From Allodiplogaster sudhausi (taxonomy: Eukaryota; Nematoda; Chromadorea; Rhabditida; Diplogasteridae), in NCBI GenBank assembly GCA_945643635.1, contig CALZFC010000009.1, forward strand, positions 2,837,501-2,901,500: 64,000 nucleotides of DNA, read 5' to 3'. The notes below the pieces were generated by a model, which was not told where the DNA came from, searched no databases, and saw only the letters and a list, made by a program, of their open reading frames with translations. Below are positions 51,321 through 63,881 of the stretch, piece after piece; the first letter of the stretch is position 1, and each line of letters opens with the position of its first letter. The position numbers and the translations under genes were made by a program.

Positions 51321-54300
51321 ATGAGCATGACCGAAGATCTTCTCTCCACAAATAAGTTTGTAGCGCTTTCATTTTCTTATGTCTTTGTGTTCAAAAGCGT
51401 TGTTCAACTCCACAAATCAGAAAAAAGTTATGATAGAAGATATGTCTTGCTGGCTCCACTATGACTGTAACATTTACGAATCATGAACGCTCTCTTTTAG
51501 CAATGAGGAAGTCTGCAAATGTCTACGATGGGCAGTCAGTCTCTCGAGTGGCTTCGAGAATCCACAAGTTTGTCATGAATTTAAATGCTTTTTTTAAATG
51601 GAGTTCTGTATGAGATGACTGAGTGACCGACCCTTCCTTTGTTGTGCATCCTAGTTGCTCTGCCATGTGAAACGAGATCATGCAATACGAAGGAGTACTA
51701 CTGATATTTAACCACTACACATCCCTGATTATTCAAAATTGTGAGGAAAATTGTAATTTTTAAAAACGTAAACATTGTGGTTCTAGTGATGACATTAAAT
51801 GTGTACCATTTATAATTGAGCTCGAGAGATTGTTCCGGAAGGGAGTGCAATGCATCACACAAGCAGAGTTTGATAAGCTGTCTCTCATGAGACACAAAGA
51901 GGACACACTCGCTGCTCTCTACGGACGACTTCTTCTGAGGGAAGGAACGCGCAAGGTAAGAGTCATTTTGAGATCGTTGGAAAATGTACAAATTGAACAT
52001 GCATTTAATGTACAAATTGTATATATGTATGTAATTTAGTTTTACTACAGACACCTTAAAAAGACTAATGTGGTCAACGATTCGTGCGCATTAGACTGCA
52101 CACTTGTTGCTTTTCTTGAAATTGTACGAGCTTAGTGTGCATGCAGCGAAACCGATTACCTTATAAAACTCAGTAAAAGCAGAGAGGAATGCAGCGTTTA
52201 AATGCGAAATGTAGAAGACTGGTAGCTGTGTTGATCGCGATAAGAAATGGTAAAACAGTGAGAGGAAAGTAGTTAACGAAGTGCTGGAGAAGTAAAGGAG
52301 ATTCGTATCGCGAAAATAAAAAATAAATAAAACCTAGCTGTAGTCAATTACATGACAACCTTTTGACTCTCTAAAATATATAAAATTTGCTACCTGATTC
52401 TTGAATGCTAGTGGAAGTGCTTAATGCTTGAAGATGTAAAGTGTTAGCATTTGTATTCATGTATGTTTGTGTCTTTACTGTCAGTAAGCATTTTAAATAT
52501 TGCGATTCACGTGCATTTCCTGCTGCGATAAGAGGCTTGTGATTGAATGTGGCGAGGAGGGAGCACACGAGTCATACGATTGAGGGTTGAGGGTGGTGTT
52601 CTCATTCGCGGGTCTGGGCAGCCTCTTCAAAGATGTGGTGTGATCGACACTTTTATACGTCACACGCGCTTGCAGCGAACTTGTAAAGTCGGAAACGAGC
52701 CAGTGGTTGCTCTGCTAGAATACGCTAACAGAACTGCGGTAGATGCTAAAACTGAACATTGAGTAATGCTATGAAAATACGTAGATATTTGTGGTATTGA
52801 AGCATACGGGCGTTGAGTGGGACGAGATCACCTTCGATCGAACCGAACGGGGAAAGCCATTCATCGTAACGCCTGCGAATGTCTCCTTTGGCATCAACAT
52901 CTCTCATCAGGTAATCGTGATCTCTCTGCTGAATTCTAATGACGTCAGCAACGTGAAGGCATTGATTGATTATACCGAGTTAGTTATGACGCACTGGCCA
53001 ATGGCTGAAGAAAGAAGGCCAGTTCGGCGAAGAATGAACAAAGGAAGATCGCAATGACGTGATCCTGTTTAGGGCAACTATGTTGCCTTCGCGAGCAGCT
53101 GCGCAGGCCAAGTCGGAGTGGATATCATGAGGCTCGACAAGGAACGTCAGTGCATTCATCATCTTTTTTTGTTCCCTTCAAAAGGATGACCAAACAATCA
53201 CCATTCACTTAAGAATATTCATAAAACTTGTGAGTACAGGCAACAACAAGACAGCAGACGAATACATAAACTCGATGGCAAAATCAGCGTCGGATGAAGA
53301 ACTAAAGCAGATGAGAAGTCAACCGACTGAGGCCATGAAAATGACAATGTTCTACAGATATTGGGTGAGCAGTTGAATTTGATTAAAAGTACCTGAGAAT
53401 CCACATATTCCACTACTTTGGAAAATTATCTGACTTCTATCTTTTTTAAGCAAAAAAATTTATAATTCTATTTTTCAAATATTCCTTGCAGTGCCTAAAA
53501 GAGGCGATTCTGAAGGCAACGGGTGAAGGCATCATGAAGGATCTCAACCGCCTAGACTTCCGGTGCAATTTTGCTGACCGCTACAGGCAAGGTACCAAGC
53601 TTTTATGTACAATATATTTTCTGCATTTTGTTTCTAAATTATAATAGACTTGGTAATATCTGCGGTGTTTTCAGGGTGCTTCGTGACGTCAACAACTGTG
53701 CTGGAAGACGGAAAACTTCAGCGTCAGTGGGTCTTCGAGGAGTCTTTCATTGACAACAACCATTCGGTTGCCGTCTGTAAACAGGTTGGTTTTTTTTTAT
53801 CCGTGCTTGCTCCTTGACCTTTAAAATCCATGCATTTCTCATCTAGTTTGGCTAAATTCACTTACTGCCACTAACCCCCCCCCCCACCTATAGCTACGTC
53901 CCTTTTCCAGGTAAAAGTAGATTAGAGAGATAAGATCAAAATGGTATCACAAGAAGGAATGTCTGCTTGCTTTGTACAAACATAAATGCGTACATGTACA
54001 CACATATAGATTTATCCATTCGCCCGCAATTTTGGTGTGTGGTGTTGATCGTTGGGATGATTATTGGATCAGTAGTCGAAAGGGGAGAGCGCGAGAGAGA
54101 AAAGCGTTATCACGACAAACTGCTTCTCACCGCTCACTTGAGCAAAACCGTTGCTGCACTCTTTAGACGCCTTCCCAATCCACTTAATAGAAGAGAATTA
54201 GTAGAGCGGCCGCTTCATCCCGGTCCATCCTAATCCCTTGTTCTCTGTCATCACTGAATCGTCTGGAATGTAACCATTGAAGCAGCGTTCCTCCCGTAGG

Positions 54301-54826
54301 CACTCTTTGTTGACCTATCTGATGGTAGACAAGAATCCCAGACAGCATGCCATTTCTGTCTCTTTCCCTCTCCTCGATGTTTGCTTCTTCCATTCTTCAT
54401 TTCTCTCACCTTTCAACCCCGGGTGGCCTCAGATGACAAGCCCGCTGCTTCCTGATGGAAGAAGGGACACACGCGAATGGAACGGGTGCACCCGCAACAA
54501 AGAGTGGGGACTGCTGTTTGGTATATGAAAAAAAACAATGGGATTATAAATGAAAATGCAAAGAAATTCCAGCACATGTATATGTTTTGAAGTAGTCTTT
54601 GCATTTGCAAGGCGACACGAATACAACTTGCATTTGTTTCAGAAGCGTACGCCTCCATACTGTATCTTCGGAAAGGATCCGGAAGGCAAGCTCTTCTTCT
54701 CCAAGGTTTCTTTCGCTCTCAACTCGATTCTGTAGATAGAAGAGAACTCGATGATCTCGGCAAAGAATAACTCTTTTGAATCAATTTTTTTTATTTGTTC
54801 TCCAGATGGTCTTAATGGCGCGTTAG
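51321..54826 (+). CDS. 4'-phosphopantetheinyl transferase, Sfp/AASDHPPT type
   Basis: Ten exons: 51321-51355, 51501-51567, 51821-51955, 52803-52910, 53073-53145, 53240-53364, 53492-53591, 53675-53784, 54643-54705 and 54806-54826. They close in frame at 278 residues (human AASDHPPT 309). The enzyme transfers phosphopantetheine from CoA to a serine of carrier proteins (cytosolic fatty acid synthase, mitochondrial ACP, aminoadipate dehydrogenase). Family landmarks are RWAVSLSSG at the start, LLLREGTRKHTGVEWDEITF, RGKPF, NISHQGNYVAFA, the Mg-binding GVDIM, MFYRYWCLKEAILKATGEG (W-x-x-K-E motif; Cys where Ala/Ser is usual) and WVFEESFIDNNHSVAV. All catalytic motif positions are kept, so it is likely active. 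Introns 3 (847 bases) and 8 (858 bases) are long. The poly(A) signal is at 54922-54927. Confidence 0.9.
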
Positions 54827-54921
54827 TAGCAAATATTTCTGGAGGCACTAAGCATGGTCCATCCTCAGGAGAAACAGGAAGATGGGCTTAGAGGATCACA
54901 TCTGATACGTGGCGCCATGCA

Positions 54922-54927
54922 AATAAA
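54922..54927 (+). other. Poly(A) signal of the phosphopantetheinyl transferase gene
   Basis: AATAAA about 95 bases after the stop at 54824-54826. Confidence 0.55.
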
Positions 54928-54934
54928 GTGACGC

Positions 54935-57595
54935 ATCCTGACTGATATGTAATCTCTAAATAACGGCGCCCTCTAGAAGGCTGGTCATCCGAACAATGCC
55001 CCCTTCATCTCAATGTTGTATTTGTGATGGTCTCTCTCTCTCTTTCTCTCTCTCTCTCTTCCTCTCTTAGTTCACTCTTTCTCTGCTTCGACCTTAGTCT
55101 ACCATCTCTCGAGGAGACAAATCAGCTGTGCTCCCCTCGCAGCTGAGAGAATGCTCGCTTTCTCAGAGTCGAGTGTTTTTGCTTCTTCCGCGCGGAGCAG
55201 CGCCGGCCGCCGCTTTATTTCCCTCTCAATCATTCTCATCTTTGCGCTCAACAGCCTCAAATACTTTCGGCCCCTCTCCCTTCTTCTTTTGCTTTCCTTC
55301 TCTCCTTCCTTCCCTCCAGACAATCCGTTCAAACCATCAGCGGTCTGCTGAAGGACTGTTCTGGTGGGAGCAAGACCCTTCTCATAAGACAGCCTTCCTG
55401 CTTGCAAGTGCAAGGGAATCAATGCCTTCAATCTCAATTGTTCAAACAAACATCAATGGTCTACGGATCTGCAATCATAAAAATGAAAACAAACGAACAC
55501 CAATGCGTCCCATTGCGCGAGGCGCTTTCAACAGTTCGAATGCATACCACCAAAATGAGTATGCAAATGTTCTTTTGAGATCTCGCTGGAATCGCTGCTG
55601 GAGAACGCGATGATCATCAACCCGCTGCCGGCCGACGGGATCCACGCCTGGGAGGAGTTCAGTGCCAAGCCAAGAAAGTCATTCTGAGGCTCTTCTCTCC
55701 ATTCTCATCTGCAGCAATCTCCAACAAGAACTTTAAGTCCCAATCTCTCAAATATCACATCATTTTCAAAATACCTTTTCTGTTTCTCGCTTCGTTCCCG
55801 CTTCTCCGTAACTTTTCCTTCTTCTTTTCTTTTAATCATAGGTGGATTATGATATTCATATAGAAGAACAGATCATATTGAGTACAACATGAATCTGGAG
55901 CATATACATATTTGCTGTTCACGAATTTAGACTATCATAAAGGAATGTTATATTTTTCGTTGGCATGATGAAGTCTGAAGGAAGATGGTGGGGATGGGCT
56001 CACGAAGCAGCTTCACGTCTCGTTCCAATAGTTAAGAAGTCGAGTCTATTGTTGAGAACGCTTTGTACGGACTTTCATCTCCATCTCTAGTTCTATCTCT
56101 TTCGTTGCCTTCTCCTTGTCTCTTTTTTTCTCTTTCTGAATCCTCAAATATCCACGACGTTCTTCCTTCCTCTGTCTGACTCGTGCTCGCGTCTCCTCCG
56201 AGATGGCCTCAGAGTGGATACTCTCTCTTCGTTGATTCCTCCTCTCTCTCCACGTTCTCTCCGAGCTTCTCCACCCTTGGGCGCTCCTCCCCTCGCCTTC
56301 AAATATAAGCCTGTCAACCAAAAAAGTCTCCTTGCTTTACCGGCTGAACGCTAAGCGCCGAATATGTATTTATTTTTCCTCTTCACCTGTGAGAAGAGCA
56401 CTGGCGTATAGCACTCATAACTCCTAGGTTGAGAGTTGTCGTTTCGTCATTTCTTACCTGGCCTTCACAATCAGATCGTTCTTATTGAAGAGGCTAAACA
56501 AAGTGTATTATGCAAGTTCGATGATTCTCAAAATATGACTGAGCGAGTTGGAAGATGTGCATGACTGAAGAATGTTCCATGTTCGAACATTCTCTTTTTC
56601 ATTGTGCGCGAGAAGTTCTTTTGAAAAACTTTTTTTGCCTCTGTTATGTTGTGCCTGCTGGGCACGTTCTCTTGCTTTGCGAAGTCGCGAGGACAAACGC
56701 ATTCGGTCTGTGGTCAGTTCAGAGAATGTAGCCGTTCCATCAAGCAAGACAGTGAACATGATCAGCGAGAGAGAGACAGAGAGACAGAGAGAGTAAGAAA
56801 GAGAGAGCGAGAGATGGAGAGAGAGAGAGAGGGACGACTGTCTGAATGCTTGCTCCTGTAATCCGAACTGTGGGCGGGCGAGGGCGGTGCTCGCCCTCAA
56901 ACCATAAGCAGTTCATCATCTCATCTTTCGGCGTCCCAGATGACTGTCTCCAGTGGTCCATTCTGGAGCTTCTTTTCCTTTCTTTCTTATCTCTTCCATC
57001 CAACTCCATCCTCCATACAGTCCGCCTCTCCATGATGACACTGCTGGCTTCCTCAATTCTATATCTCACTTATCTCGTTCCCTTCCCAATCTGAATCCCT
57101 TTCTTCCTCCATGCTTCTTTTTCTCTCCGTCTCTTCATTCCAATACGTTTCCCCCGTTCGTTCTTTTCCATTATTCAAAGTGTTTCAATAGGAAGCGCGA
57201 TATTTGGCATGCTAACGAGCCGGCTCTTCTTCTGTTTGCACTCTTCTGCAGCTGTTATTGTCTTTTTCAGAAGGAAATAGTGGAATAGCGCGAGAGGAGG
57301 AGAGATCAGAGAAAAGATTGAGTGTGGAGACCCTGAGGGTGGAAACGGCGGATAAGGCTTCATGCTAAGCGATCGCTCTCTCTCTCTCTCTCTATCTCTC
57401 TGTTTCTCTGTTTCCTTCTTTCTCTCTCTCTCGGCCCATTCCCGGCTTCCTCCATCACTCTTTGGCGATCCAAATAGGCCTCTGTTATTTTCTGGAGAGC
57501 TGTCCAATCGTTCCATCCGATATGCTGCATTTCCGTATCTTATTATTTAAAGTGCCAACCGTTCAATTCAACATTTCATTTCTCATACGCCTAGA
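54935..57595. other. Intergenic region without recognised genes
   Basis: About 2.7 kb, with pyrimidine-rich patches at about 55030-55085 and 57376-57435 and a (GA)-rich patch at about 56765-56835. The open frames here are low-complexity. Confidence 0.5.
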
Positions 57596-57602
57596 TTCCT
57601 AG

Positions 57603-59261
57603 ATGATTGTTCGAGCCATCACGATCTACAGCTTAGTGGCTATCGCTTTCTCACAAAAAATCCACAAGTCAAAGGCAATCAAACGTGATGATCCAACTCT
57701 GGTAAATATTTTGCCCTATAATTTTTATTGAACGAATGCCGGAATAAGCATTTTTTCTTTTCGATTATTGAGGCGTATTTTTTTATTTATGATTTGTTCT
57801 GAGTGGACAATTTTGGCAGTTCTTCAACGACGGTCCCGACTATGAGACCGTCCTGACTCCGGCCGACTTTGAAGCTGCAGCAAGTCAGTTGGATGCAGAT
57901 AGTGAATCCGAGGATGACATTTGGGATTCTGATGCCATGTACGGCAAGGATCTATTCGAAGGAGACATCTCAAACGATAACGTTAGACATCACCTTTGTT
58001 TTCTTTTTTTGGAATTTTAAGAAGTATATATTATCAGTTCTAGCATGTTATTAAACAACTAATCTTATTTCAGATGACCGCAGGCAACATTGACCTTTTT
58101 CTGAACGGTGGCAGAAGAGGCGAAGGCTTTCAAAGCAATGCGATCCGCAATCGCCATCAGCTGTGGCCGAACGGGAAGATCCCCTATGCTCTGAGCTCGC
58201 AGTACAGCAGCTACAGGTTGGAGATGCTCTATTTTGAACCACTATCAGGACTGCTTCTTCTGATTTGCCAAAAAAAGGATGGATTGTTCAGTCGGTCGCT
58301 GATTGCTGCTTCGATGCAAGAGTACGCCTCTCACACCTGTATCCAGTGGGTGCCCAAGACCCAGAGTGACGTCAACTACGTGTACATCATGCCTGACAGA
58401 GGCTGCTACTCCATGGTCGGCAAGATGGGTGGGTATTTCAGAACCTTTTTGTATGCATTTTTACAAATAGCGAAAATATTACAGCTTATAAAAAAGATGA
58501 GATGATACTATGTTCCTTGATTGTTTGAGGAGGCCGCCAGATGCTGTCGCTCGGCTCGGGTTGCATCCAAAAGGGCATCATCATCCACGAGTTGATGCAC
58601 GCTGTGGGTTTCTTCCACGAGCAGAGTCGCACCGATCGGGACCAGTTCATCACCATCCTCTGGAACAACATCCAGCCTGGCATGCAAGGCTAGAGCATCT
58701 TCGCATCCATTCTGTTCTCACCAGAGATATGTATGACACAATCTATAGACTATATATTTTAATTTGCATCTAGATTGTTTTTGACATGATTAAGGATTTA
58801 AGCACTAAATAAAAGTATATAAAAAAAGAACATCATTTGCCTTATCTTAAAATCGCTTTGTTCAGGTCAGTTTGAAAAGTACGGACAAGGGACGATCCAG
58901 TCGTTGGGCGCTGAGTACGACTACGCCTCCATCATGCATTATGGATCGAAGGCCTTCTCTCGGAATGGACAGCCCACTATCGTCCCGAAGGTTCAGGTCA
59001 GTTCAGCAGCAAAAGCAAAGTGGCTATGGAATTCGCCTTCGGATCAACCACTTTTTCTCACTCTTCTCATAGACAGCGGATCTGTTTGCTTTTTTGAGAG
59101 CGTTGCCGCATCTTCGCTCTCTGATCAGTCTGTGTTGCACATTTGGTGATGCCTCACCTGGTCGTAGCCAAGGTGTGGCGAGATAAGTGACTGCGGAGCG
59201 TCTCTCTCTCTCTCTCTATCTCTTCCTCTCTCTCCCTCTCTCTAGAACCCCTCTCAATCCC

Positions 59262-59300
<39 letters not shown>

Positions 59301-61487
59301 CTCTTACTTTCGTCCTCAACCTCTCTTTCTCATACACATTCTCTCTATCTCTCTCAGTTCAATTAGTTTCGTCCTCAACCTCTCTTTCTCATACACTCTC
59401 CCTTTTTCTCTCACAGTCTCCTTTTCTCCCTCTGTTTTCCTGTCCAGCTTCAGGCGACGATCGGTCAGCGTTCGGGCTTCTCGAAGACGGACGCTTTCAA
59501 GATAAACAAACTATACGGATGCAGCACGGGTCAGAACATCAAAATATTTTATTTTTATCTGTGCATTCTTTAAAACAGAATATTCACAATTATCGCAAAA
59601 ACATTATTTTATTCGTTCACTGGAAAAAAACTTTTAATAAACTTTCCAAGTAAATATTACATTTCAATTACCATTGCGCGGTAAGCATTTTTTTGAATAG
59701 TCTAGTAATTTTTGCAGGCAAATGTTAACGTTGTGGAAACTGAATGAAAAAAACTGTAGGATATTCATTTGTTCTCTCTTGGTGAGCTTCGAGGTAGTGA
59801 AAGAGAGAGAAAGGGATAGAGAGAGAGAGTCTCGTGAGTTGACTTCGTGATCTTCGTGAATGGTGGGAAGACGATCTGATCTGTCCGTGTATTCTGTCCC
59901 TTTCAAGTGCGCGTGTTCACCCTCCGCAGTCATTCTGAAGGAGAAACGACGCAACGCAAATGTTGAAGGATCTCAGTGGATCGGATGCGCTATGCTCACT
60001 CTGCACCACGAGACAGGCCATTCATGGTTGCTATCGCCCCTATGAGAGGGGCAGATCGAAAGATGAGAAGGGATGGGATCAAAGCAGATGTTTGTGTGCA
60101 TTCAATGAAGAGAAGTCACACGGAGGGCATATCACGCAATTCCGGCAAAGCGAGGAATACGAATAAAAAAACTATACAACTGGACCACCAAAGCACAGTC
60201 CTCATAACACAATGTTTTTGAGAACCCGGAGTGGTGACGACGACTGCGGCGCCCGTGACTGCGGCGACGACGGCAGCGCCAGTCAGGACAATCGCGCCCA
60301 CCACTGCGCCTCCCATGCCGACTGTCGACAACTGCCAGAATCATCGAGGAGACTGCGCACAACTTGCCGTTCAAGGTTTTTACACATTACAGAATGAATG
60401 CCTGAAATCTTTTGTTTCCATTCGTTACGGAGATACATAACTTCTTAGAACGAAAAACTGACAGAAATTCAAAGAAAATTAAAATTAAGGGTGGTGCCAG
60501 CGGAATCCCGGCTGGATGAAGCAGTACTGCCCTGTGGCCTGTGGCATGTGCCCAACACGTTAGTTCAACTTCTAGAAAGGCGCGACATTGACCACCGGAT
60601 TCATGGAATGCAAGCTTTAGAAAAATATTATTGCCTATTTGTTTATATATGAAGAAACATTAGACCCCTGATATCGATGCCAGAGTAAATGTGCCCGCAG
60701 GCCCTCCGCCAACTGTCACCACAGTCACCCTACCGCCCCCTCCGCCCGTCCCCTCAGTTCCGACCGGTGAATGCGATGATCTCCGTGTCGATTGTGACTT
60801 GCTCGTCCAGAAGCGTTATTGTCGTCTCTCGCAGACTTTCATGAAGACCTACTGCGCCAAGTCCTGCGGCTTCTGCTTCAAGGTTTAAATGCTTTGAGAT
60901 TACTAACAAACATTCTCTTTTGTCAGATTCGATACAGAGATATTATTAATTGAATCAAAATGTTTATTTTCATACCATTTGTCTGAAGAAAAAAGTCTTT
61001 TACAATTTTATGAGAAAAAAAACCCGCATCTTCAGCCCCCTCCCACTGAGATTCCGGATGTTGCCGTCGGTCGACCTGAGGCAACGACGACTCAGCCGCT
61101 CATCACTCTCTGGAGAACAACCACGCCGTTAGGAAGGCTCATGAATTTGGGAAAGAGAGTCAAAATACAACCATGAAAAATAACTTTTATATTTCATTCA
61201 GATAAAATTGGAGTTTATTGAAGAGCAAAGAGTCATTCGTTATTCCGTTATGGGTGGTAATTAATATAAGATAATTAAATGAATCGAAGTGTGCTTGCAG
61301 GGTAGTGAATAGTAGCACGGCAGCACCGCCGCCCGCTCCTCCCTCAGCCACGGAGGGCCCTCCGACTCCCCATCCGTGCAGGGACAGAAAACACTTTTGC
61401 CAGCACTGGAAGGGCGCTGGCTTCTGTGAGGGCATTTTCCAGAACTACATGAGGAAGAACTGTCCGGCCTCTTGCGGCCTCTGCTAG
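57603..61487 (+). CDS. Astacin metalloprotease with three C-terminal ShKT domains (NAS family)
   Basis: Twelve exons: 57603-57701, 57820-57981, 58074-58216, 58292-58428, 58533-58688, 58866-58996, 59448-59529, 60223-60375, 60490-60558, 60701-60882, 61036-61127 and 61301-61487. They close at 530 residues. A signal peptide ([17 protein letters not shown]) and an acidic propeptide come first; FEGD at 79-82 is the astacin switch in which Asp caps the zinc. The catalytic domain starts near [20 protein letters not shown] and holds the zinc site [13 protein letters not shown] (199-211) and the Met-turn SIMHY. After YGC come Pro/Thr linkers and three ShKT domains: about 341-375, 402-436 and 495-530, each with six cysteines ending in CG-C or CGLC. 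It is a secreted zinc endopeptidase of the nematode NAS group, which process collagen or cuticle and digestive substrates. The intron after 58688 appears to use a GC donor. Confidence 0.9.
59264..59297 (+). repeat. (TC)n microsatellite in astacin intron 6
   Basis: CT units within the 451-base intron 58997-59447. Confidence 0.85.
59308..59396 (+). repeat. Direct repeat, 30 bases, two copies
   Basis: TTTCGTCCTCAACCTCTCTT followed by TCTCATACAC occurs at 59308-59337 and 59367-59396 (59-base period), inside astacin intron 6, next to the (TC)n tract. Confidence 0.9.
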
Positions 61488-62793
61488 TCAGGAGTGACTT
61501 GATGTCAACTCCTTTTAAATATCGTGTCATAATTATCTAATAATAATGTCTTTCTTTGCTGCCACACGAGCTCGGTTACCGTGAGGCCATTCATTGTCTA
61601 TTTTTTTAACCATTTGCATTGATATGTATCTTCCTTTTAAAAAGAAAAAAATATATATGTATAATATTATGATATATTGAGAGTGTATGTCATTTGTGAC
61701 ACTGTTGCCAGACTGCTCCTTCCTTCTCTTGTGGTGCTAGTCTTCTCACCCTTTTATGCCTGATCAGCTCAACCATTGCTGAAGCCGTTATCAGTGACTG
61801 TGAGAACAGCCACCTCTTCCCCATTTGCCTTCAAGCATATCCATTGTTAAACTTCGATGTTTGCTCCCTTCCATTCGTGTTAGTTCAGTGAATGTTACAC
61901 TAAATAGGTGCATAGAGATAGCTCTGCCTTGCTATTTGAATGCGCACGCTGTAATCAAGACTCTCATCTTCTCTGCTCCTCTCATTTCTCCGTCATGATC
62001 ATTCTCCATGCACATGGGTACTCTACGTTGTCGAATGCCTGCAGCAATAATTCTTTTTTTTTAATATGTTGAGCGAGAGCCGCTGTACTTCGTTAACTAA
62101 CTGCAATAAAAAGGCGTTCTTGACGACAAGCCTGGCTAAACATGACACTCCCTTATTCCAATATGTGGATAATATTTATGTATTTTGGACAAACTGATAT
62201 TAAAAAAAACTTACGTGTAATTTTGCTTTACAATCTCTTCACAATAATCGTGCAAGCGGTTCCCATTTTAGCATAGAGAAAGAAAAAATTCACTTAGTGA
62301 AAAGTATCCTCAAAACGCAAATGAGTGTAAAATAAATAAATAATAGTAATGATTAGGTGAAGTGGCCCCACGTGGCGAGTGATCATCAGAAACGCATCAG
62401 AGAAAAGACAAAGAGATGGTGAAGACGAAGAAGAAGAAGAAGAAAAGGCTGACAATCCAATGAGCACTTTTCTCTTGATCTCTAGTATTACTCTGCTCTC
62501 ATTCTCTCAGAGACTCTTCATGTGAATGGACCGGTTTGTGACTAAGTCTGGGTGGTAGGAGAACAGAGAGGTGATGATGCTACGGCGCTTGAATGACAGG
62601 AGACAGCGAGCTCGTAAGGGTGGGGGGGGGGGCAGAAACGCGCTTTGCATGCCTCCCCATCTCGGGCAGACAGTGTAACTTTCCTGAGAGTGATAGGGAG
62701 ATGAGCTCGATAATGAATGCAGTGATGACTGAGAGGGAGGGAACTGTTCGCTACTCATCTACTGTACTCGAGTGGGAATAGCAGTCAGTAGTG

Positions 62794-62801
62794 TATATAA
62801 A
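62794..62801 (+). promoter_or_regulatory. TATA box
   Basis: TATATAAA, 55 bases before a start codon at 62857, the same spacing as at the macin genes. Confidence 0.4.
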
Positions 62802-62856
62802 ACAGAGATGAGGAAGAAGCACGCGACTCTTTTACTTGACGATAAGAAGCGGCACA

Positions 62857-62958
62857 ATGATATCTGTTTTTCTGATAACGACAAATATACTAGTGACTAT
62901 TCCATGGGTCCCGACCAACAACACCTATGAAGTTTCAAGTAACTGTCTTACCCTATAG
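62857..62958 (+). CDS. Possible short secreted peptide or first exon of one
   Basis: An open frame of 33 codons starts with a hydrophobic, signal-like sequence (MISVFLITTNILVTIP) and then WVPTNNTYEVSS. A donor-like GTAACT follows TCA-A at 62938-62939, so it may be only the first exon of a longer gene. The TATA box at 62794 supports transcription. No cysteines and no dibasic sites are seen in the part visible. I cannot name it. Confidence 0.3.
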   Translation: MISVFLITTNILVTIPWVPTNNTYEVSSNCLTL

Positions 62959-63010
62959 CACAACCTTCTGCCCTCCACTCCTAACTGAAAGTCCTGAATG
63001 GCCAAAAAGC

Positions 63011-63014
<4 letters not shown>

Positions 63015-63050
<36 letters not shown>
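63015..63050 (+). repeat. (TC)n microsatellite
   Basis: Eighteen CT units. From 63120 to 63240 follows a degenerate tandem array of CTCTCTACTCTCTA-like units, which makes an Arg/Glu-rich open frame on the minus strand that is not a gene. Confidence 0.85.
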
Positions 63051-63054
<4 letters not shown>

Positions 63055-63881
63055 CCCTCTTATCCTTTCACATCTCTCGCCATCCCTCTCAGCCTGAAGG
63101 AGAGAATCGGCCCAGCAGCACTCTCTACTCGTTCACTCTCTACTCTCTAACCCGTTGTTTCTCTCCACTCTCCACTCTCTAGTCGTAGTCTCTCTGCACT
63201 CTCTACTCTCTATCCGTTGTCTCTCTCCACTCTCAACCGCACCTCTCACCCGATTGATCGACAGGAAACCGCCGGCGAAGGCAGAGAGTGCATGAAGGGA
63301 AAGGAGATGAGAGGCAGTCAGCGAAAGTCTTGCGTCCTGCGTCCTTTCTCTACGCAAAAGCATCACTGGGTGAGCGCGCGAGGCGGTCGTTTGAATTCCG
63401 TTTTTTCGCCGGCTTCGAAACATATGACTTTGGCCTCAGTTCGTTTATATTTTAAATACTTTATACGTAAGTAAACACTTTTAATATAAATATATATGTA
63501 CATATATGTAATCAAGTAGCATCACGGATATCTCTCTCGTTTCGTTTAAACTCGTTAACTAAATAGCAGCTTCCTCTATAGACTTGAATAAAATTTTAAA
63601 TAGTTTCCGCTTCAAATTTTAAGGTTTATGTGTACGGATTGTGAAGAATGCATGTAATCACAGTCTCGTCAGTCTCGTTCATCAATGATTTCCTCCTATA
63701 AGTATGAAAAACGTACATTCAATAAGCTTACGTCATAATTCGAAAATCATCTCGCAAATTAGTTATTTTTTGTTCTTACGTGACAGCTCATCAAGTTTTA
63801 ACATATTATTCAGAAGAATTGAAGTTCTCCATGCTCAGTAGACAACGCGCCAAGTCTTAGCGATCGACAATCTGCTTCAAA

